A stretch of DNA of 64,000 bases, taken from Eubacteriaceae bacterium (GTDB taxonomy: Bacteria > Bacillota > Clostridia > Eubacteriales > Anaerofustaceae). The position numbers and the translations under genes were made by a program. The stretch covers positions 1 through 64,000 of the forward strand of contig JAFZLL010000051.1 of NCBI GenBank assembly GCA_017551505.1, written 5' to 3'. Positions 1-9,345 of this stretch are shown piece by piece; position 1 is the stretch's first letter, and each line of letters opens with the position of its first letter. The notes under the pieces were generated by a model. The model was not told the origin of the DNA. It saw only the letters and a program-made list of their open reading frames with translations, and made no database searches.

Positions 1-25
1 GATCAGTTAAAAAAGGACGAGGCAT

Positions 26-1309
26 TTGCCCGCAGCAGATGACATGAGATTCTTTATTTTTACATTGGGCTGCAAGGTCAACCTCTGCGACAGCGAAACG
101 ATAGCATCCCGTCTGATGTCTGCCGGAATGGATCGCTGTGACAGACCCGAAGAGGCAGATCTCATCATCATCAATACCTGTGCAGTCACTGCGGAAAGCG
201 AAAGGAAATCCCGCAATTCGATCAGACATTACGCGTCGGTCAACCCGGATGCGCTCATCGCTGTGGGCGGATGCTGGACAAGAGTGGGAGGCAGGGAAGA
301 GATATCTGGGGGACCGGATTATATATGCTTCAAACAGACTGACGCAGAAGAAGCCGCTGCGTTCCTTCTTGCCAAGCTGAAGGAGCGCGGCTTCATTCCC
401 GGTGAAGAGGGTGGTCAGTACAGGGAAGGCATCTACCGCCAATCCCGTACCAGAGCTTCACTGAAAATACAGGACGGATGTAACCGGTTCTGTACCTACT
501 GTATAATCCCATATGCCAGAGGCAGGCTGTCCAGCATGGATGCCGATTTCATAAGGACATCCTGTGATCAGCTGGCCGGGGAAGGGTTCAAGGAGGTCGT
601 TCTGACCGGTATACATATCGCCTCATATTCCTTTGGGGAAAAGACGCTCACTGACGCCGTCGAGGAGGCCTCCCGTTCGGCCATCAGCCGCATTCGCCTT
701 GGTTCTCTGGAACCGGTTTTCGTGGATGAGGATTTTGCGGCGAGGACTGCAGCCACAGGCAAGCTATGCCCTCATTTCCACCTCTCCCTGCAAAGCGGGA
801 GCACGGAGGTATTGAAAAGGATGCACCGCCGATATACGAGGGAGGAATACATTGAAAGTGTCCGCATTCTGCGCAACTATTTCCCGGATGCCTCCTTCAC
901 CACTGACATAATCGTCGGATTCCCAGGGGAGAGCGAGGAGGAATTCATGGAGAGTGTGAGCATCGTGGAAGAGGTTGGCTTTGCCCACGTGCACGTATTC
1001 CCGTTCTCACCACGCAGAGGCACTCCCGCTGCCGAGATGCCTTTCCAATTGACAAGAGCTCAAAAGCACGACAGAGTGCTCAGACTCATGGAAGTTTCGG
1101 AAAAAACAGGCACAGAAGTCAAAAAAAAGCTGATTGGGCGAACGTTGAATGTCCTTCCAGAATATGTTAACAGCAGCGGTCTCTATGAGGGATACAGTGA
1201 AAACTATATCCGATGCGTTTTCTCTTCAGTAATAGAATGCATTAATGAGATCGTTCCGGTGAAAGCCGTGTCTCTTGAAGGCGAGAGTTTATATTGCGAA
1301 AAAGTATGA
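26..1309 (+). CDS. mtaB: tRNA t6A37 C2-methylthiotransferase MtaB
   Basis: Radical-SAM methylthiotransferase that converts t6A to ms2t6A at position 37 of ANN-decoding tRNAs. The N-terminal UPF0004 domain carries three cysteines, in TLGCKVN, NTCAV and GGC. The central radical-SAM motif CNRFCTYC (CxxxCxxC) lies near residue 150. The length of 427 residues is normal. The TTG at 26 is chosen because AAGGA at 13-17 lies 8 bases upstream; the ATG at 44 gives a more family-like N terminus but has no ribosome binding site at a usual distance. The t6A substrate would be made by tsaE/tsaB/tsaD, found 54 kb away in this window. Sibling MiaB/RimO enzymes are less likely, since MtaB is the one with the TLGCKVN opening. 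Confidence 0.92.
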   Translation: MPAADDMRFFIFTLGCKVNLCDSETIASRLMSAGMDRCDRPEEADLIIINTCAVTAESERKSRNSIRHYASVNPDALIAVGGCWTRVGGREEISGGPDYICFKQTDAEEAAAFLLAKLKERGFIPGEEGGQYREGIYRQSRTRASLKIQDGCNRFCTYCIIPYARGRLSSMDADFIRTSCDQLAGEGFKEVVLTGIHIASYSFGEKTLTDAVEEASRSAISRIRLGSLEPVFVDEDFAARTAATGKLCPHFHLSLQSGSTEVLKRMHRRYTREEYIESVRILRNYFPDASFTTDIIVGFPGESEEEFMESVSIVEEVGFAHVHVFPFSPRRGTPAAEMPFQLTRAQKHDRVLRLMEVSEKTGTEVKKKLIGRTLNVLPEYVNSSGLYEGYSENYIRCVFSSVIECINEIVPVKAVSLEGESLYCEKV

Positions 1310-1407
1310 AAATAAATAGATTTAACCGGAATCTTAAGTGACTCCCTTAACATGCGGTCAGAGGATCGTGCCGTATGGGAACCAAAGAGAAGAGACTGCG
1401 TTGAATG

Positions 1408-1449
1408 AGAATAGATCATGGCGACTGATACGCCATGATCTATTCTTTT
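1408..1449. terminator. Bidirectional terminator between convergent genes
   Basis: A 16-bp perfect stem, 1408-1423 with 1431-1446, around a 7-base loop. It is followed by a T-rich tail on the plus strand and faced by A-rich sequence for the minus strand. It sits between mtaB (plus) and the aminotransferase (minus). Confidence 0.8.
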
Positions 1450-2632
1450 AATACTGTCTCTTGCTAAGTTCAGCATATTCTTCAGCAGCATTCAAGAAGT
1501 AATCGATGTCATCTTCATTATTGAATCCACCCAGTGATACTCTGATGTAGATTTTGCTGGAACGGCTTAAGGCGATGTTCTTCGAGCGGAAGAACTCAAA
1601 CATCTTCTGCGGATCTTCCGGCTTCATCGCAATGATTCCCAGATGCTCCGCACCGTTTTCAGGGGTGATAAGAGGATACCTGAGCTGTTTAAGCCCGGAA
1701 TAGAGTTTCTCGTAGAGCTTCATGATTTCTTCGTAGATATTTTCGACGCCCCTTTCAAAGATGATTTCAAGAGCGTCGTGAAGAACATAGATGCCCGGAT
1801 TATCAAGCGAGCTGTTTTCCATCTTGCGGGCGTTCTCCTCATCCTTGCATATGATCTTCCATCCATCTTTGGTTTTGGTGATGTCTGTACAGAACCCAGC
1901 TGCCACATATGTCGGATGGACCTTTCTGAGAAGTTCTCTGGAATATGCCGTGAAAGCGATGCTGATAACGGAATTCAATCCTTTATATCCAGCGGCGTTG
2001 ACGGCTGAAACATGCCATTTTCTCATGTCAAACGGTTCAAGGCCAAGGCTCTGGATCGCGTCAACAATCAGGTAAATCCCTCTTTCGTGGCACATGTTGC
2101 CAAGTTTCTCCAGATCGATGCGATAGCCATTCTTGGATTGAACATGGCTTACGAGAATCATTCTTGTGTTCTCGTCAGCGAGGGCGATCAGTTCTTCAGA
2201 TAGAATCTTTTCGTCTTTTCTGGTGGGAAGAACCTTTACTTCGATTCCTCTTGTCTCTGCAGCTCTTAATGCCGGCATGAATACAGATTCATGTTCTATC
2301 TCGGCAGTTATGATGTTATCGTTTTTCTCAAATTCAAAGCCCTGCAGGATCGCGTTGAGTCCTTCGTTGGTGTTACGGGTAAAGGCAATAAGATCAGCGC
2401 TTTCCGCATTAACCAGCCTGCGGATCAATTCTCTTGTCTCATCTGCAACGATGAAGTGCGATAACCTTCCCGGACCCCCTCTTTCGACGTTAACGGCGGC
2501 ATTATTCCAGTCACTGAAATATTTTTCCATGGCCTTGATGCCAAAGAGCGTGCTTCCGCAGTCATAAGCCTGATCGAGATAGACGCAGTGATTGCATGCA
2601 TAAAACAGCTTACGGTATTCTTCTTTGTTCAT
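1448..2632 (-). CDS. Class V aminotransferase (cysteine desulfurase-like), PLP enzyme
   Basis: Fold-type I PLP enzyme related to cysteine desulfurases and isopenicillin N epimerases. Visible features are SHVQSKNGYR (His stacking on PLP), VDAIQSLG (Asp and Gln contacting PLP) and AAGYKGL, whose Lys is the likely Schiff-base residue. The ATG at 2632 is preceded by GGAAAGGA at 8 bases; a longer reading to 2680 lacks a site and would run into the upstream gene. It begins 4 bases after the ornithine-cyclodeaminase-family gene ends, so the two form an operon. There is no SufU/IscU partner nearby, so a dedicated Fe-S desulfurase role is not supported. The substrate is unknown. Confidence 0.8.
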   Translation of the reverse strand: MNKEEYRKLFYACNHCVYLDQAYDCGSTLFGIKAMEKYFSDWNNAAVNVERGGPGRLSHFIVADETRELIRRLVNAESADLIAFTRNTNEGLNAILQGFEFEKNDNIITAEIEHESVFMPALRAAETRGIEVKVLPTRKDEKILSEELIALADENTRMILVSHVQSKNGYRIDLEKLGNMCHERGIYLIVDAIQSLGLEPFDMRKWHVSAVNAAGYKGLNSVISIAFTAYSRELLRKVHPTYVAAGFCTDITKTKDGWKIICKDEENARKMENSSLDNPGIYVLHDALEIIFERGVENIYEEIMKLYEKLYSGLKQLRYPLITPENGAEHLGIIAMKPEDPQKMFEFFRSKNIALSRSSKIYIRVSLGGFNNEDDIDYFLNAAEEYAELSKRQY

Positions 2633-2636
2633 GGTA

Positions 2637-3581
2637 TCAATCCTTTCCCAATACATAATCGGCAGCGGCGAGATCTTCAACAGCCATTCCTAATGATTCA
2701 AAGATCGTAATCTGATCAGCGGATGTCCGTCCTTCTATCTTTCCGCAAAGAAGCTCTCCAACGGTTCCCAAAAGGTGTCCTTCGCTTATAAGTCCTTCTT
2801 TCAGCGGAAAGAGGAAATCTCCGCTTTCATTCATTACGGATTCAACGCTGTCGCAGTAGAAGCGGCTTCTAATAACGAGATCTGAAGGCAGTTCCCTGGC
2901 ATCCTTGGAACAGGCACCGACCGCATTGATGTGACATCCCTTCTTTATCCAGCCGCTTTCCAGAACAGGGGTTTTGGAAGAGGTAAGAGTACAGACGATG
3001 TCGGCCGTTTCAACAGCTTGTTTTACCGATGAACAGGCTATGACGTTAACGCCGTATCTTTCGGAGGCATCTTTGGCAAAGCTTTGGGCTTTTTCGCTGA
3101 TCTGATCAAAGACCCGTATTTCCGTCAGATCTCTGATTTCCTTTATTGCGGCAAGATGTGACCATCCCTGATGTCCGCATCCTATCAAGGCAAGCACTGA
3201 AGCAAACGGACTTGCGAGCACATCGGTCGCGACGGCGCTGCAGGCTCCGGTTCTGATACCTGTGACAGACATCGCATCGACCAGGCCTTTCAGGCTGCCT
3301 GTTTCACCGTCAAAGACAAGAATTTCTCCCTGATGAGAAGGCAAGTTACGCCTATAATTTGAAGGGTAGACGCTGAGGATCTTTGCGCCGAAGAAGCTGT
3401 TGAAATCAGCGGGCATGACTCCCATGACGTTTCCTGTTGAAAGCGCAAAGACCGCGCGCAAATACTGTTTGCTTTTCCCGTTTTCCAAATCGATGAAAGT
3501 CTGTCTCATCAGATTTACGCATTCTTTTGCGTTTAGTCTCGCGTTTACGTCTTCTGCAGTTAATGAGCGAACAGAGTTCAT
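2637..3581 (-). CDS. Ornithine cyclodeaminase / mu-crystallin family dehydrogenase
   Basis: NAD(P)-dependent enzyme of the OCD/mu-crystallin family (ornithine cyclodeaminase, alanine dehydrogenase, ketimine reductase, SbnB). The Rossmann glycine motif is GCGHQGWSH near residue 134. Before it comes the family substrate motif around TGIRTGACS, whose Arg binds carboxylate; near the C terminus is GTVGELLCGKIEGR. The length of 314 residues is normal. The ATG at 3581 follows an AGGTG-type site. It is the first gene of a two-gene minus-strand operon with the class V aminotransferase. The pair suggests small amino-acid synthesis or turnover, but the substrate cannot be read from sequence. Confidence 0.82.
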   Translation of the reverse strand: MNSVRSLTAEDVNARLNAKECVNLMRQTFIDLENGKSKQYLRAVFALSTGNVMGVMPADFNSFFGAKILSVYPSNYRRNLPSHQGEILVFDGETGSLKGLVDAMSVTGIRTGACSAVATDVLASPFASVLALIGCGHQGWSHLAAIKEIRDLTEIRVFDQISEKAQSFAKDASERYGVNVIACSSVKQAVETADIVCTLTSSKTPVLESGWIKKGCHINAVGACSKDARELPSDLVIRSRFYCDSVESVMNESGDFLFPLKEGLISEGHLLGTVGELLCGKIEGRTSADQITIFESLGMAVEDLAAADYVLGKD

Positions 3582-3755
3582 AAAGACACCTCATTTCTTT
3601 ATACATAATTCTACCTTAAAACGGTACTGATAAAATGAGAACTGAAAGATTATTAATAAACAAACCATCCGCAAACGACCGGCGGAAATGCTATGCGAAA
3701 CGTTATTGATATTATGATCGTATGTTGCTTCTCAACCGGCTTCATATTTGATTTT

Positions 3756-3908
3756 TTAGGACGTATCCATGATGAACTCTTCTTTGCCGTGGATTTTGAC
3801 GTCAGGGAAGATGTCATAGTTTTCCGGATCGTCAAACGGATTGGCATCATGGTTTTCCAGCATATGCTGACGCTTGGGAAATGTATTGTTCATTCCGGAA
3901 GGATCCAT
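3756..3908 (-). CDS. Possible small protein, 50 aa
   Basis: An open frame running from the ATG at 3908 to the TAA at 3756, in the gap between the OCD-family gene and the HIT gene. The peptide is acidic and Asn/Asp/Pro-rich (for example NPFDDPENYDIFPD) with no membrane segment or cysteines. Codon use resembles that of the neighbours, and a stop lies eight codons upstream, so it is not the tail of a longer frame. No clear Shine-Dalgarno precedes the ATG. I do not recognise the family. It could be a real small gene, a degraded remnant, or chance. Confidence 0.3.
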   Translation of the reverse strand: MDPSGMNNTFPKRQHMLENHDANPFDDPENYDIFPDVKIHGKEEFIMDTS

Positions 3909-3982
3909 GTCTATCTCAAACGAGATTTTTTACTGTAAAATAGTATGGTAAAATAGATCATAAACTGGAAACGAGGTGGATT

Positions 3983-4324
3983 ATGGACGATTGTTTGTTC
4001 TGCAGGATAGTGGCAGGGGAGATCCCTTCCGATAAGGTATACGAGGATGAATATGTGCTTGCTTTCAAGGATATCGACCCCCAGGCACCTGTGCATGTGC
4101 TCATTATTCCCAAGAAGCATTACGATAACGTTCTTTCTGTTCCCGCAGGCGACGATATTATGGAGAAGATTAATGAAGCCGTCAGGATCGTTGCTGAAAA
4201 ATGCAGCGTTGACAAAACAGGATTCAGGGTCATCACAAACTGCGGTGAAGATGCCGGGCAGTCTGTTAAACATCTGCATTTCCATCTGATGGGCGGGCGT
4301 GTCCTGACTTGGCCCGCGGGCTGA
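3983..4324 (+). CDS. HIT family (Hint-type) nucleotide hydrolase
   Basis: Histidine-triad protein of the Hint branch, which hydrolyses purine nucleoside phosphoramidates and acyl-adenylates. The triad HLHFHLMGG is near the C terminus (about residue 99), and an N-terminal CLFCRIVAGEIP motif is typical of bacterial Hint. The length of 113 residues is normal. GAGGTG lies 5 bases before the ATG. The physiological substrate is usually unknown in this family. Confidence 0.93.
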   Translation: MDDCLFCRIVAGEIPSDKVYEDEYVLAFKDIDPQAPVHVLIIPKKHYDNVLSVPAGDDIMEKINEAVRIVAEKCSVDKTGFRVITNCGEDAGQSVKHLHFHLMGGRVLTWPAG

Positions 4325-4349
4325 AAAGTTAAATATCTTTAATTATTCA

Positions 4350-4377
4350 TTGACTTAACCTCACCGTTTGATATAAT
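4350..4377 (+). promoter_or_regulatory. Sigma-A promoter for rpsU
   Basis: TTGACT at 4350-4355 and TATAAT at 4372-4377, spaced by 16 bases. A short hairpin (4385-4400) with a four-base loop lies in the leader between this promoter and the rpsU ribosome binding site. Confidence 0.75.
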
Positions 4378-4429
4378 TAATTGTCCTTCTTCTAAGAAGG
4401 GCTAAACCAATGCAGAGGAGGTGTTGAAA

Positions 4430-4609
4430 GTGTCTGAAGTCAAAGTGCGCGAAGGAGAATCTCTGGAAAGCGCTCTCAAAAGGTTCAAAAAGAAGACTGC
4501 ATTGGCAGGCATAATGGCCGAGATCAGAAAGAGGGAGCATTACGAAAAGCCCAGCGTCAGATTAAAGAAAAAATCCGAGGCTGCCAGAAAGAAGAGAAAC
4601 AAGAGATGA
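4430..4609 (+). CDS. rpsU: 30S ribosomal protein S21
   Basis: Small basic protein (59 residues) of the 30S subunit. The family pattern [20 protein letters not shown] opens the protein and a Lys/Arg-rich tail closes it. The GTG at 4430 is chosen because AGGAGG at 4416-4421 lies 8 bases upstream and because it gives the standard S21 N terminus; a GTG at 4421 overlaps the ribosome binding site. It has its own promoter and a strong terminator. Confidence 0.95.
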   Translation: MSEVKVREGESLESALKRFKKKTALAGIMAEIRKREHYEKPSVRLKKKSEAARKKRNKR

Positions 4610-4615
4610 TCTTTC

Positions 4616-4649
4616 ATCTTCCGCTTGAATCCAAGCGGAAGATTTTTTT
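4616..4649 (+). terminator. Rho-independent terminator of rpsU
   Basis: A 12-bp stem, 4616-4627 with 4632-4643, around a 4-base loop, followed by six T residues. Confidence 0.9.
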
Positions 4650-4660
4650 AGAGAGGGAAC

Positions 4661-5101
4661 ATGAAAAAAAAGACGGCGGTCTCCGCCTGCCTGATAGGAA
4701 CCGACTGCAAGTATTCAGGCGGAAATAATCTGAGTGTGAAGGTCATTAAATATCTGGAAGATAAGGAATATATCACCGTCTGCCCAGAGTGCAGAGGAGG
4801 GCTTTCGGTACCTCGTATGCCATGCGAAATCAGAGTGGCGGACGGGGTCCGGCGCGTTTTTTCCTCCGATGGAATTGAATATACTGATGAATACTACAAA
4901 GGAGCTGAAAAGGAACTGGAGGCGATCCGCTCATTCGGCGCTGCGGAATGCATTTTGAAGGAGAATAGTCCTTCCTGCGGTGTCCACCGCATTTACGACG
5001 GAACATTTTCCTCCGTAATCATCCCGGGAAGCGGAATCGCAGCGGAGATGTTCATGAAAGCGGGAATATGCGTTCTCAGCGATGAAGACATCCCGGACTG
5101 A
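4661..5101 (+). CDS. DUF523 family protein
   Basis: A member of the DUF523 (YbbK-like) family; its biochemical role is not established. It shows the family cysteine pattern: SACLIG near residue 8 with a following Cys, CPECRGG near residue 41, and KENSPSCG near residue 100. This suggests metal or Fe-S binding. The length of 146 residues is typical. It lies directly after the rpsU terminator with a GAGAGGG site before the ATG, so it needs its own transcript or readthrough. Confidence 0.88.
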   Translation: MKKKTAVSACLIGTDCKYSGGNNLSVKVIKYLEDKEYITVCPECRGGLSVPRMPCEIRVADGVRRVFSSDGIEYTDEYYKGAEKELEAIRSFGAAECILKENSPSCGVHRIYDGTFSSVIIPGSGIAAEMFMKAGICVLSDEDIPD

Positions 5102-5140
5102 CGATCCTTTTTCGTATTTCATTTAGCTTTTGTATCGTGC

Positions 5141-5169
5141 AGGTCTCCTCTTTTCAGGGGAGACCTTTT
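5141..5169 (+). terminator. Terminator after the DUF523 gene
   Basis: An 8-bp stem, 5141-5148 with 5159-5166, ending in four T residues. Confidence 0.75.
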
Positions 5170-5458
5170 GATAGGTGAGGCAGTTCCTTTAAACAGTGAA
5201 ACAACATAAGACATTCTTGAAAAGCAATTATCATTACTTGAAACGATATCGTCATGAATACCATGTCAGGAACAAAGAGACTGGGTTTATGTATTAACAT
5301 GGAATGTCGGGAAGTATGCAGGTATGACCGAATCGGAGGCTTTATGCGTCTGATGAATTGGTCAGGTAGAACTGTCTGGGCTCCTTATAAGACGATGGAA
5401 AATGCTGCCCGAGCATGCATGGCGGCCATGATCTGAAAAGATTCATTCAGAAAAGTGG
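5170..5458. other. Intergenic stretch without a supported gene
   Basis: Between the DUF523 terminator and the aspartate-kinase terminator I see no convincing gene. A 60-codon plus-strand frame (5254-5436) has no ribosome binding site and no family pattern. Confidence 0.5.
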
Positions 5459-5498
5459 AAAGAAAAGGAATGGCTTGACTTGAGGATCAGGCCATTCC
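5459..5498 (-). terminator. Terminator after the aspartate kinase gene
   Basis: On the minus strand GGAATGGC (5498-5491) pairs with GCCATTCC (5474-5467), followed by a T-rich run. Confidence 0.65.
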
Positions 5499-5540
5499 CT
5501 GAAAAGCATAAAGAGTTCTGATGATGCAGTATTCCAGTTG

Positions 5541-6539
5541 TCAGGATTCAAAGTAACATTCCATCAAGGTCTTATGCAGCATCGCGACAGCATCTGCCGC
5601 ACCCGCGGTGTCAGTCAGGAATGAATATGCGATTCCTTCTATCCGGACATCTGCAGCCGAAATTCCGTTTTTTTCGATAGCGGAAGCTATCAGGCTGCTT
5701 TCTTCCGATGCATCGGGGAGCATGAATACCGTTATCCTTGTCATGTTTCCTTCTTCGGATTTTGCAATACCGAGAAATGGCATGTCCGATATCGTTTCAG
5801 TGCCTATGATTGTATGCGGTGTGCTCCTCTCCTTTGTCGTATTCATCACGCAGAGGGGGACCTGCCCCTGTTTGGCATGTGTCACTGCTCTCGGATGCAG
5901 GACTTTCGCTCCAGATCTTGCCATGGCAAGTACATCGTCATAGCTGAGCTGCTCGAGCAGTCGGGTCCCCTCGACGCTGTTTGGGTCCGCGCTGAATACA
6001 CCATCCACGTCTGTGTATATCTCCACGGCTTCAGAACACAGATACCTGCCGAGAGCTGCCGCAGTAGTATCGCTGCCGCCCCTGCCCAGGGTAAGTATCT
6101 CACCCATTTCGTTCATCCCCTGGAAACCTGCCACGACAGGCACTTTCCCCTGACTCAGTATTTCATCCAATCTGGAAGTGTCGATCCTGATTATTTCTGC
6201 GTCACCGAATCTGTCGTCGGTAAGGATGCCTGCCTGAAAGCCTGTCATCGGATAGGCGTCAATCCCTTTTGTCTTTAGGTCCTCGCTGACCACGACAGTA
6301 GAGATCACCTCTCCGCACGAGATGAGCAGATCCGAAGAACGTTTGTCCGCCCTTTCCTTTTCTATGATCGAGAAAAGAGAATCTGTGGCGTATGGGGACG
6401 GGTAGCGCCCCATTGCTGAGACGACTATGACAGGAATTGCTCCTTGGGCAAGGACATCCCTGGCTTTTTTTGCGATCATTTCTCTTTTCTCTGCAGTATT
6501 AACGCTCGTGCCGCCGTATTTCTGTACTATAGTTTTCAT
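5541..6539 (-). CDS. Aspartate kinase with a short C-terminal regulatory part
   Basis: Phosphorylates aspartate in the first step of lysine, threonine and methionine synthesis. The amino-acid-kinase domain starts with IVQKYGGTSV and includes LTLGRGGSDTTAAALG near residue 150 and YTDVDGVFSADP near residue 175. The whole protein is 332 residues; monofunctional aspartokinases usually have about 400 with two ACT domains. After the kinase part only about 85 residues remain, room for a single ACT-like unit, so allosteric control may differ. The start at 6539 has GGAG 6 bases upstream. It is last in the rpsO-pnp-dut direction, 152 bases after dut. Confidence 0.9.
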   Translation of the reverse strand: MKTIVQKYGGTSVNTAEKREMIAKKARDVLAQGAIPVIVVSAMGRYPSPYATDSLFSIIEKERADKRSSDLLISCGEVISTVVVSEDLKTKGIDAYPMTGFQAGILTDDRFGDAEIIRIDTSRLDEILSQGKVPVVAGFQGMNEMGEILTLGRGGSDTTAAALGRYLCSEAVEIYTDVDGVFSADPNSVEGTRLLEQLSYDDVLAMARSGAKVLHPRAVTHAKQGQVPLCVMNTTKERSTPHTIIGTETISDMPFLGIAKSEEGNMTRITVFMLPDASEESSLIASAIEKNGISAADVRIEGIAYSFLTDTAGAADAVAMLHKTLMECYFES

Positions 6540-6691
6540 TTTCAGCTCCGTTATTGTATGAAAGCAGGTCAGGCTGTTTCTTCAGATGTTCACTTTTCGG
6601 GATTTTTGAACAGAAACATGGCGGAAAGCTTCCTCGTTTTTCACTAAGGCATATTTCCGCCACCCTATAAGGCATTTCATTTTCATATAGT

Positions 6692-7135
6692 CTATCGGTT
6701 CCCCGTATGGCCGAAGCCGCCGGCTCCTCGTTCAGTATCATCCAGAGTTTCTTTGGCGTTAAACTCTGCTTTGACGTATTCACAGAACACCATCTGGGCG
6801 ATCTTTTCTCCCGGAGAGACTGTATAAGGCTCATTCGAGATATTCGTGATGATCACGCTGATCTCACCACGGTAGTCACTGTCGATGGTTCCGATGCCGT
6901 TGGCAACGACGATGCCGTGTTTCAGTGTCATGCCGCTTCTTGATCGTATCTGCGCTTCAATCCCTTCCGGCATCTCTATAAAGATACCTGTTGGGATGGC
7001 TGTTATCTCCCTCGGGTTTATTACGATTTCACCTGCTATGTTTGCTCTCAGATCGACCCCCGAAGAGCCCGGGGTGGCATACGAAGGAGCGGGGTAGGGA
7101 GACAGGTTCACTATCCCCACCGAAGTCTTATTCAT
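6692..7135 (-). CDS. dut: dUTP diphosphatase
   Basis: Trimeric dUTPase that hydrolyses dUTP to dUMP, keeping uracil out of DNA and feeding thymidylate synthesis. All five family motifs are present: GSSGVDLRA, an Ile/Pro strand segment, [16 protein letters not shown] (catalytic Asp), and the C-terminal Gly-rich GAGGFGHTG. The length of 147 residues is normal. The start overlaps the end of pnp by 8 bases (ATGAATAA), so translation is probably coupled. Confidence 0.96.
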   Translation of the reverse strand: MNKTSVGIVNLSPYPAPSYATPGSSGVDLRANIAGEIVINPREITAIPTGIFIEMPEGIEAQIRSRSGMTLKHGIVVANGIGTIDSDYRGEISVIITNISNEPYTVSPGEKIAQMVFCEYVKAEFNAKETLDDTERGAGGFGHTGNR

Positions 7136-9320
7136 TTCCCTTACTGCCTGTATTTCCTCTGCCGTTATTGTTCCTGCTGCCGTTACGGTTCCCGCTGTTG
7201 CTGCTGTTTCTCCTTGGCTTTTCCTCTGTTGAAGCTCCGGCCTTCTGCGGGAGCAGAGCCTTGCGAGAAAGATTGATCCTGCCCTGTTTGTCGATTTCGA
7301 CGGCTTTGACCTCTATCTCGTCTCCGACCTTGACCACATCTTCCACCTTTTCGACTCTCTCGTTTGCCAGCTTGGAGATATGGACCAACCCTTCCTTGCC
7401 ATTGGGCATCATTACCATTGCGCCTATAGGAAGTATCCTGGTTACCTTGCCTGTGAATACCATTCCGACTTCTATATCCCGCACTATGTTCTCGATCATC
7501 TCCAAAGCCCTGGCAGCTGCTTTGGCGTCGGAGGATGCCACGTATACAGTGCCGTCGTCTTCGATATCGATGGTTGCTCCTGTCTCGGCAATTATCCCGT
7601 TGATGACCTTGCCGCCGCTGCCGATGACTTCCCTGATCTTGTCCACAGGGATTGTGATAGTCGTAATCCTCGGTGCGTATTCGGAGAGCTCGGCCCTGGG
7701 CTTGTCGATGACTGCGAGCATCTTGTCCAGTATATAAAGCCTGCCTTCCCTCGCCCTCTCCAGGGCTGTCGTGAGGATGTCCGCGTCGATGCCGTGTATC
7801 TTTATATCCATTTGGATAGCGGTGATGCCCATTGCTGTTCCCGCGACCTTGAAGTCCATATCTCCGTAAAAGTCTTCCATGCCCATGATATCGCTGAGTA
7901 CGGTGACCTTCTCGTCAGTCTTGACCAGTCCCATTGCTATTCCCGCCACCGGTGCCTTGATGGGAACGCCGGCGTCCATGAGCGCCAGGGTGCTTCCGCA
8001 AATCGATGCCTGGGAAGAGGAACCGTTTGAACTCAGGACTTCAGATACGATCCTTATCGTATATGGGAATTCTTCAGTGGAAGGAATGACGGGCAGAAGG
8101 GCTCTCTCGCCCAGTGCGCCGTGTCCGATCTCTCTTCTTCCGGCACTGCGGAAGGCTCCGGTCTCGCCTGTGGAGAAGGGCGGGAAGTTGTAATGGTGTA
8201 TGAATCTCTTGTTGGTCTCTTCGGTAAGACCGTCCAGGAGCTGATCCTCTTTCAGAGTTCCCAGAGTAAGTGATGACATGACCTGGGTCTGGCCTCTGGT
8301 AAACAGTCCGCAACCGTGGACCCTCTTCAATTTGCCTACCTCGCAGGAGATGGGGCGGATTTCCTCCGGGGTCCGCCCGTCTGGGCGGAATCCTTCGTCA
8401 TTTATCTGCTTCCTGACGAGTTCCCTCAGTATCTTTTCCGCGATCTCGTTTATATCCATGACGTTATCCGGGAAGAGAACGGAGTATTTTTCGTTCAACA
8501 GAGCCTTGACTTCGTCGATGCTGTCTGTGCGAGCCTTCTTGTCAGGCTCGTGCAGTGCTTTGTCGAACATCTCTGCCGCTTCGTCGTGCATTGCCTCCGC
8601 CAATTCCTCACTGGGGCGGTAGTATTTGAGAACTGCCTTCGGCTTATTGACTACGGCAATGATCTCCTCTTCGAATTCGATGATCTTCTTGATCGCTTCA
8701 TGGGCAAAGAAGATAGCTTTGACCATAGTATCTTCGCTGACTTCATTTGCACCGGCTTCCAACATGAGAACTGCGTCTTTAGTACCTGCAACCGTGAGGT
8801 TCAGTACGCTCTGCTCCTTCTGTGCACTGGTGGGCATGAGGACGAATTCTCCGTCTATCATGCCGACATTCACTCCGGCCACAGGACCGTCGAAGGGAAT
8901 GTCCGATATGCATAGGGCGATGGATGAGCCGATCAGTCCGGCTATCTGCGGCAGGTTGTCGTATTCCACGCTCATGATCGTACATACGACCTGGACTTCA
9001 TTTCTGAATCCTTTGTCGAACAACGGGCGTATGGCTCTGTCGATCAGGCGGGCATTGAGCGTGGCGTTGTCGCTGGCTCTGCCCTCCCTTTTGAGGAATC
9101 CTCCGGGGATCTTGCCCGCTGCGTAAAGCTTTTCTTCATAGTTTACAGTCAGGGGGAAGAAATCCTGCCCCTCTCTGGCTGTCTTGGACATACATGCGGT
9201 GACCAGTACGCTCGTGTCCCCGTAAGAGATCAGCAGGCTTCCGTTACACAGCTGTGCGAGCTCCCCGGTCTCGACCACGAGCGGTCTTCCCGCAAGGTCG
9301 GTTCTAAATACTTGTTTCAA
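7128..9320 (-). CDS. pnp: Polyribonucleotide nucleotidyltransferase (PNPase)
   Basis: 3'-5' phosphorolytic exoribonuclease of mRNA turnover. Two RNase PH domains are separated by an alpha-helical domain. The second PH domain carries the [13 protein letters not shown]-type stretch (here with REIGHG), followed by KH ([12 protein letters not shown], about residue 565) and S1 (about residue 625) RNA-binding domains. The C-terminal tail is low-complexity Asn/Gly/Arg/Ser. The length of 730 residues is normal. The start is a TTG at 9318-9320 with GGAGG 9 bases upstream. It follows rpsO, the classical rpsO-pnp order, although an intrinsic terminator lies between them. Confidence 0.97.
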   Translation of the reverse strand: MKQVFRTDLAGRPLVVETGELAQLCNGSLLISYGDTSVLVTACMSKTAREGQDFFPLTVNYEEKLYAAGKIPGGFLKREGRASDNATLNARLIDRAIRPLFDKGFRNEVQVVCTIMSVEYDNLPQIAGLIGSSIALCISDIPFDGPVAGVNVGMIDGEFVLMPTSAQKEQSVLNLTVAGTKDAVLMLEAGANEVSEDTMVKAIFFAHEAIKKIIEFEEEIIAVVNKPKAVLKYYRPSEELAEAMHDEAAEMFDKALHEPDKKARTDSIDEVKALLNEKYSVLFPDNVMDINEIAEKILRELVRKQINDEGFRPDGRTPEEIRPISCEVGKLKRVHGCGLFTRGQTQVMSSLTLGTLKEDQLLDGLTEETNKRFIHHYNFPPFSTGETGAFRSAGRREIGHGALGERALLPVIPSTEEFPYTIRIVSEVLSSNGSSSQASICGSTLALMDAGVPIKAPVAGIAMGLVKTDEKVTVLSDIMGMEDFYGDMDFKVAGTAMGITAIQMDIKIHGIDADILTTALERAREGRLYILDKMLAVIDKPRAELSEYAPRITTITIPVDKIREVIGSGGKVINGIIAETGATIDIEDDGTVYVASSDAKAAARALEMIENIVRDIEVGMVFTGKVTRILPIGAMVMMPNGKEGLVHISKLANERVEKVEDVVKVGDEIEVKAVEIDKQGRINLSRKALLPQKAGASTEEKPRRNSSNSGNRNGSRNNNGRGNTGSKGNE

Positions 9321-9345
9321 TCTGATTTTCCTCCGTGATTACCTA

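Noticed and set aside
5254-5436. 60-residue plus-strand frame
   Set aside because: No ribosome binding site, no family pattern, and unconvincing composition.
6991-7737. 248-codon frame opposite dut/pnp
   Set aside because: Leu/Ser/Pro-rich low-complexity translation typical of antisense frames; dut and pnp are certain here.
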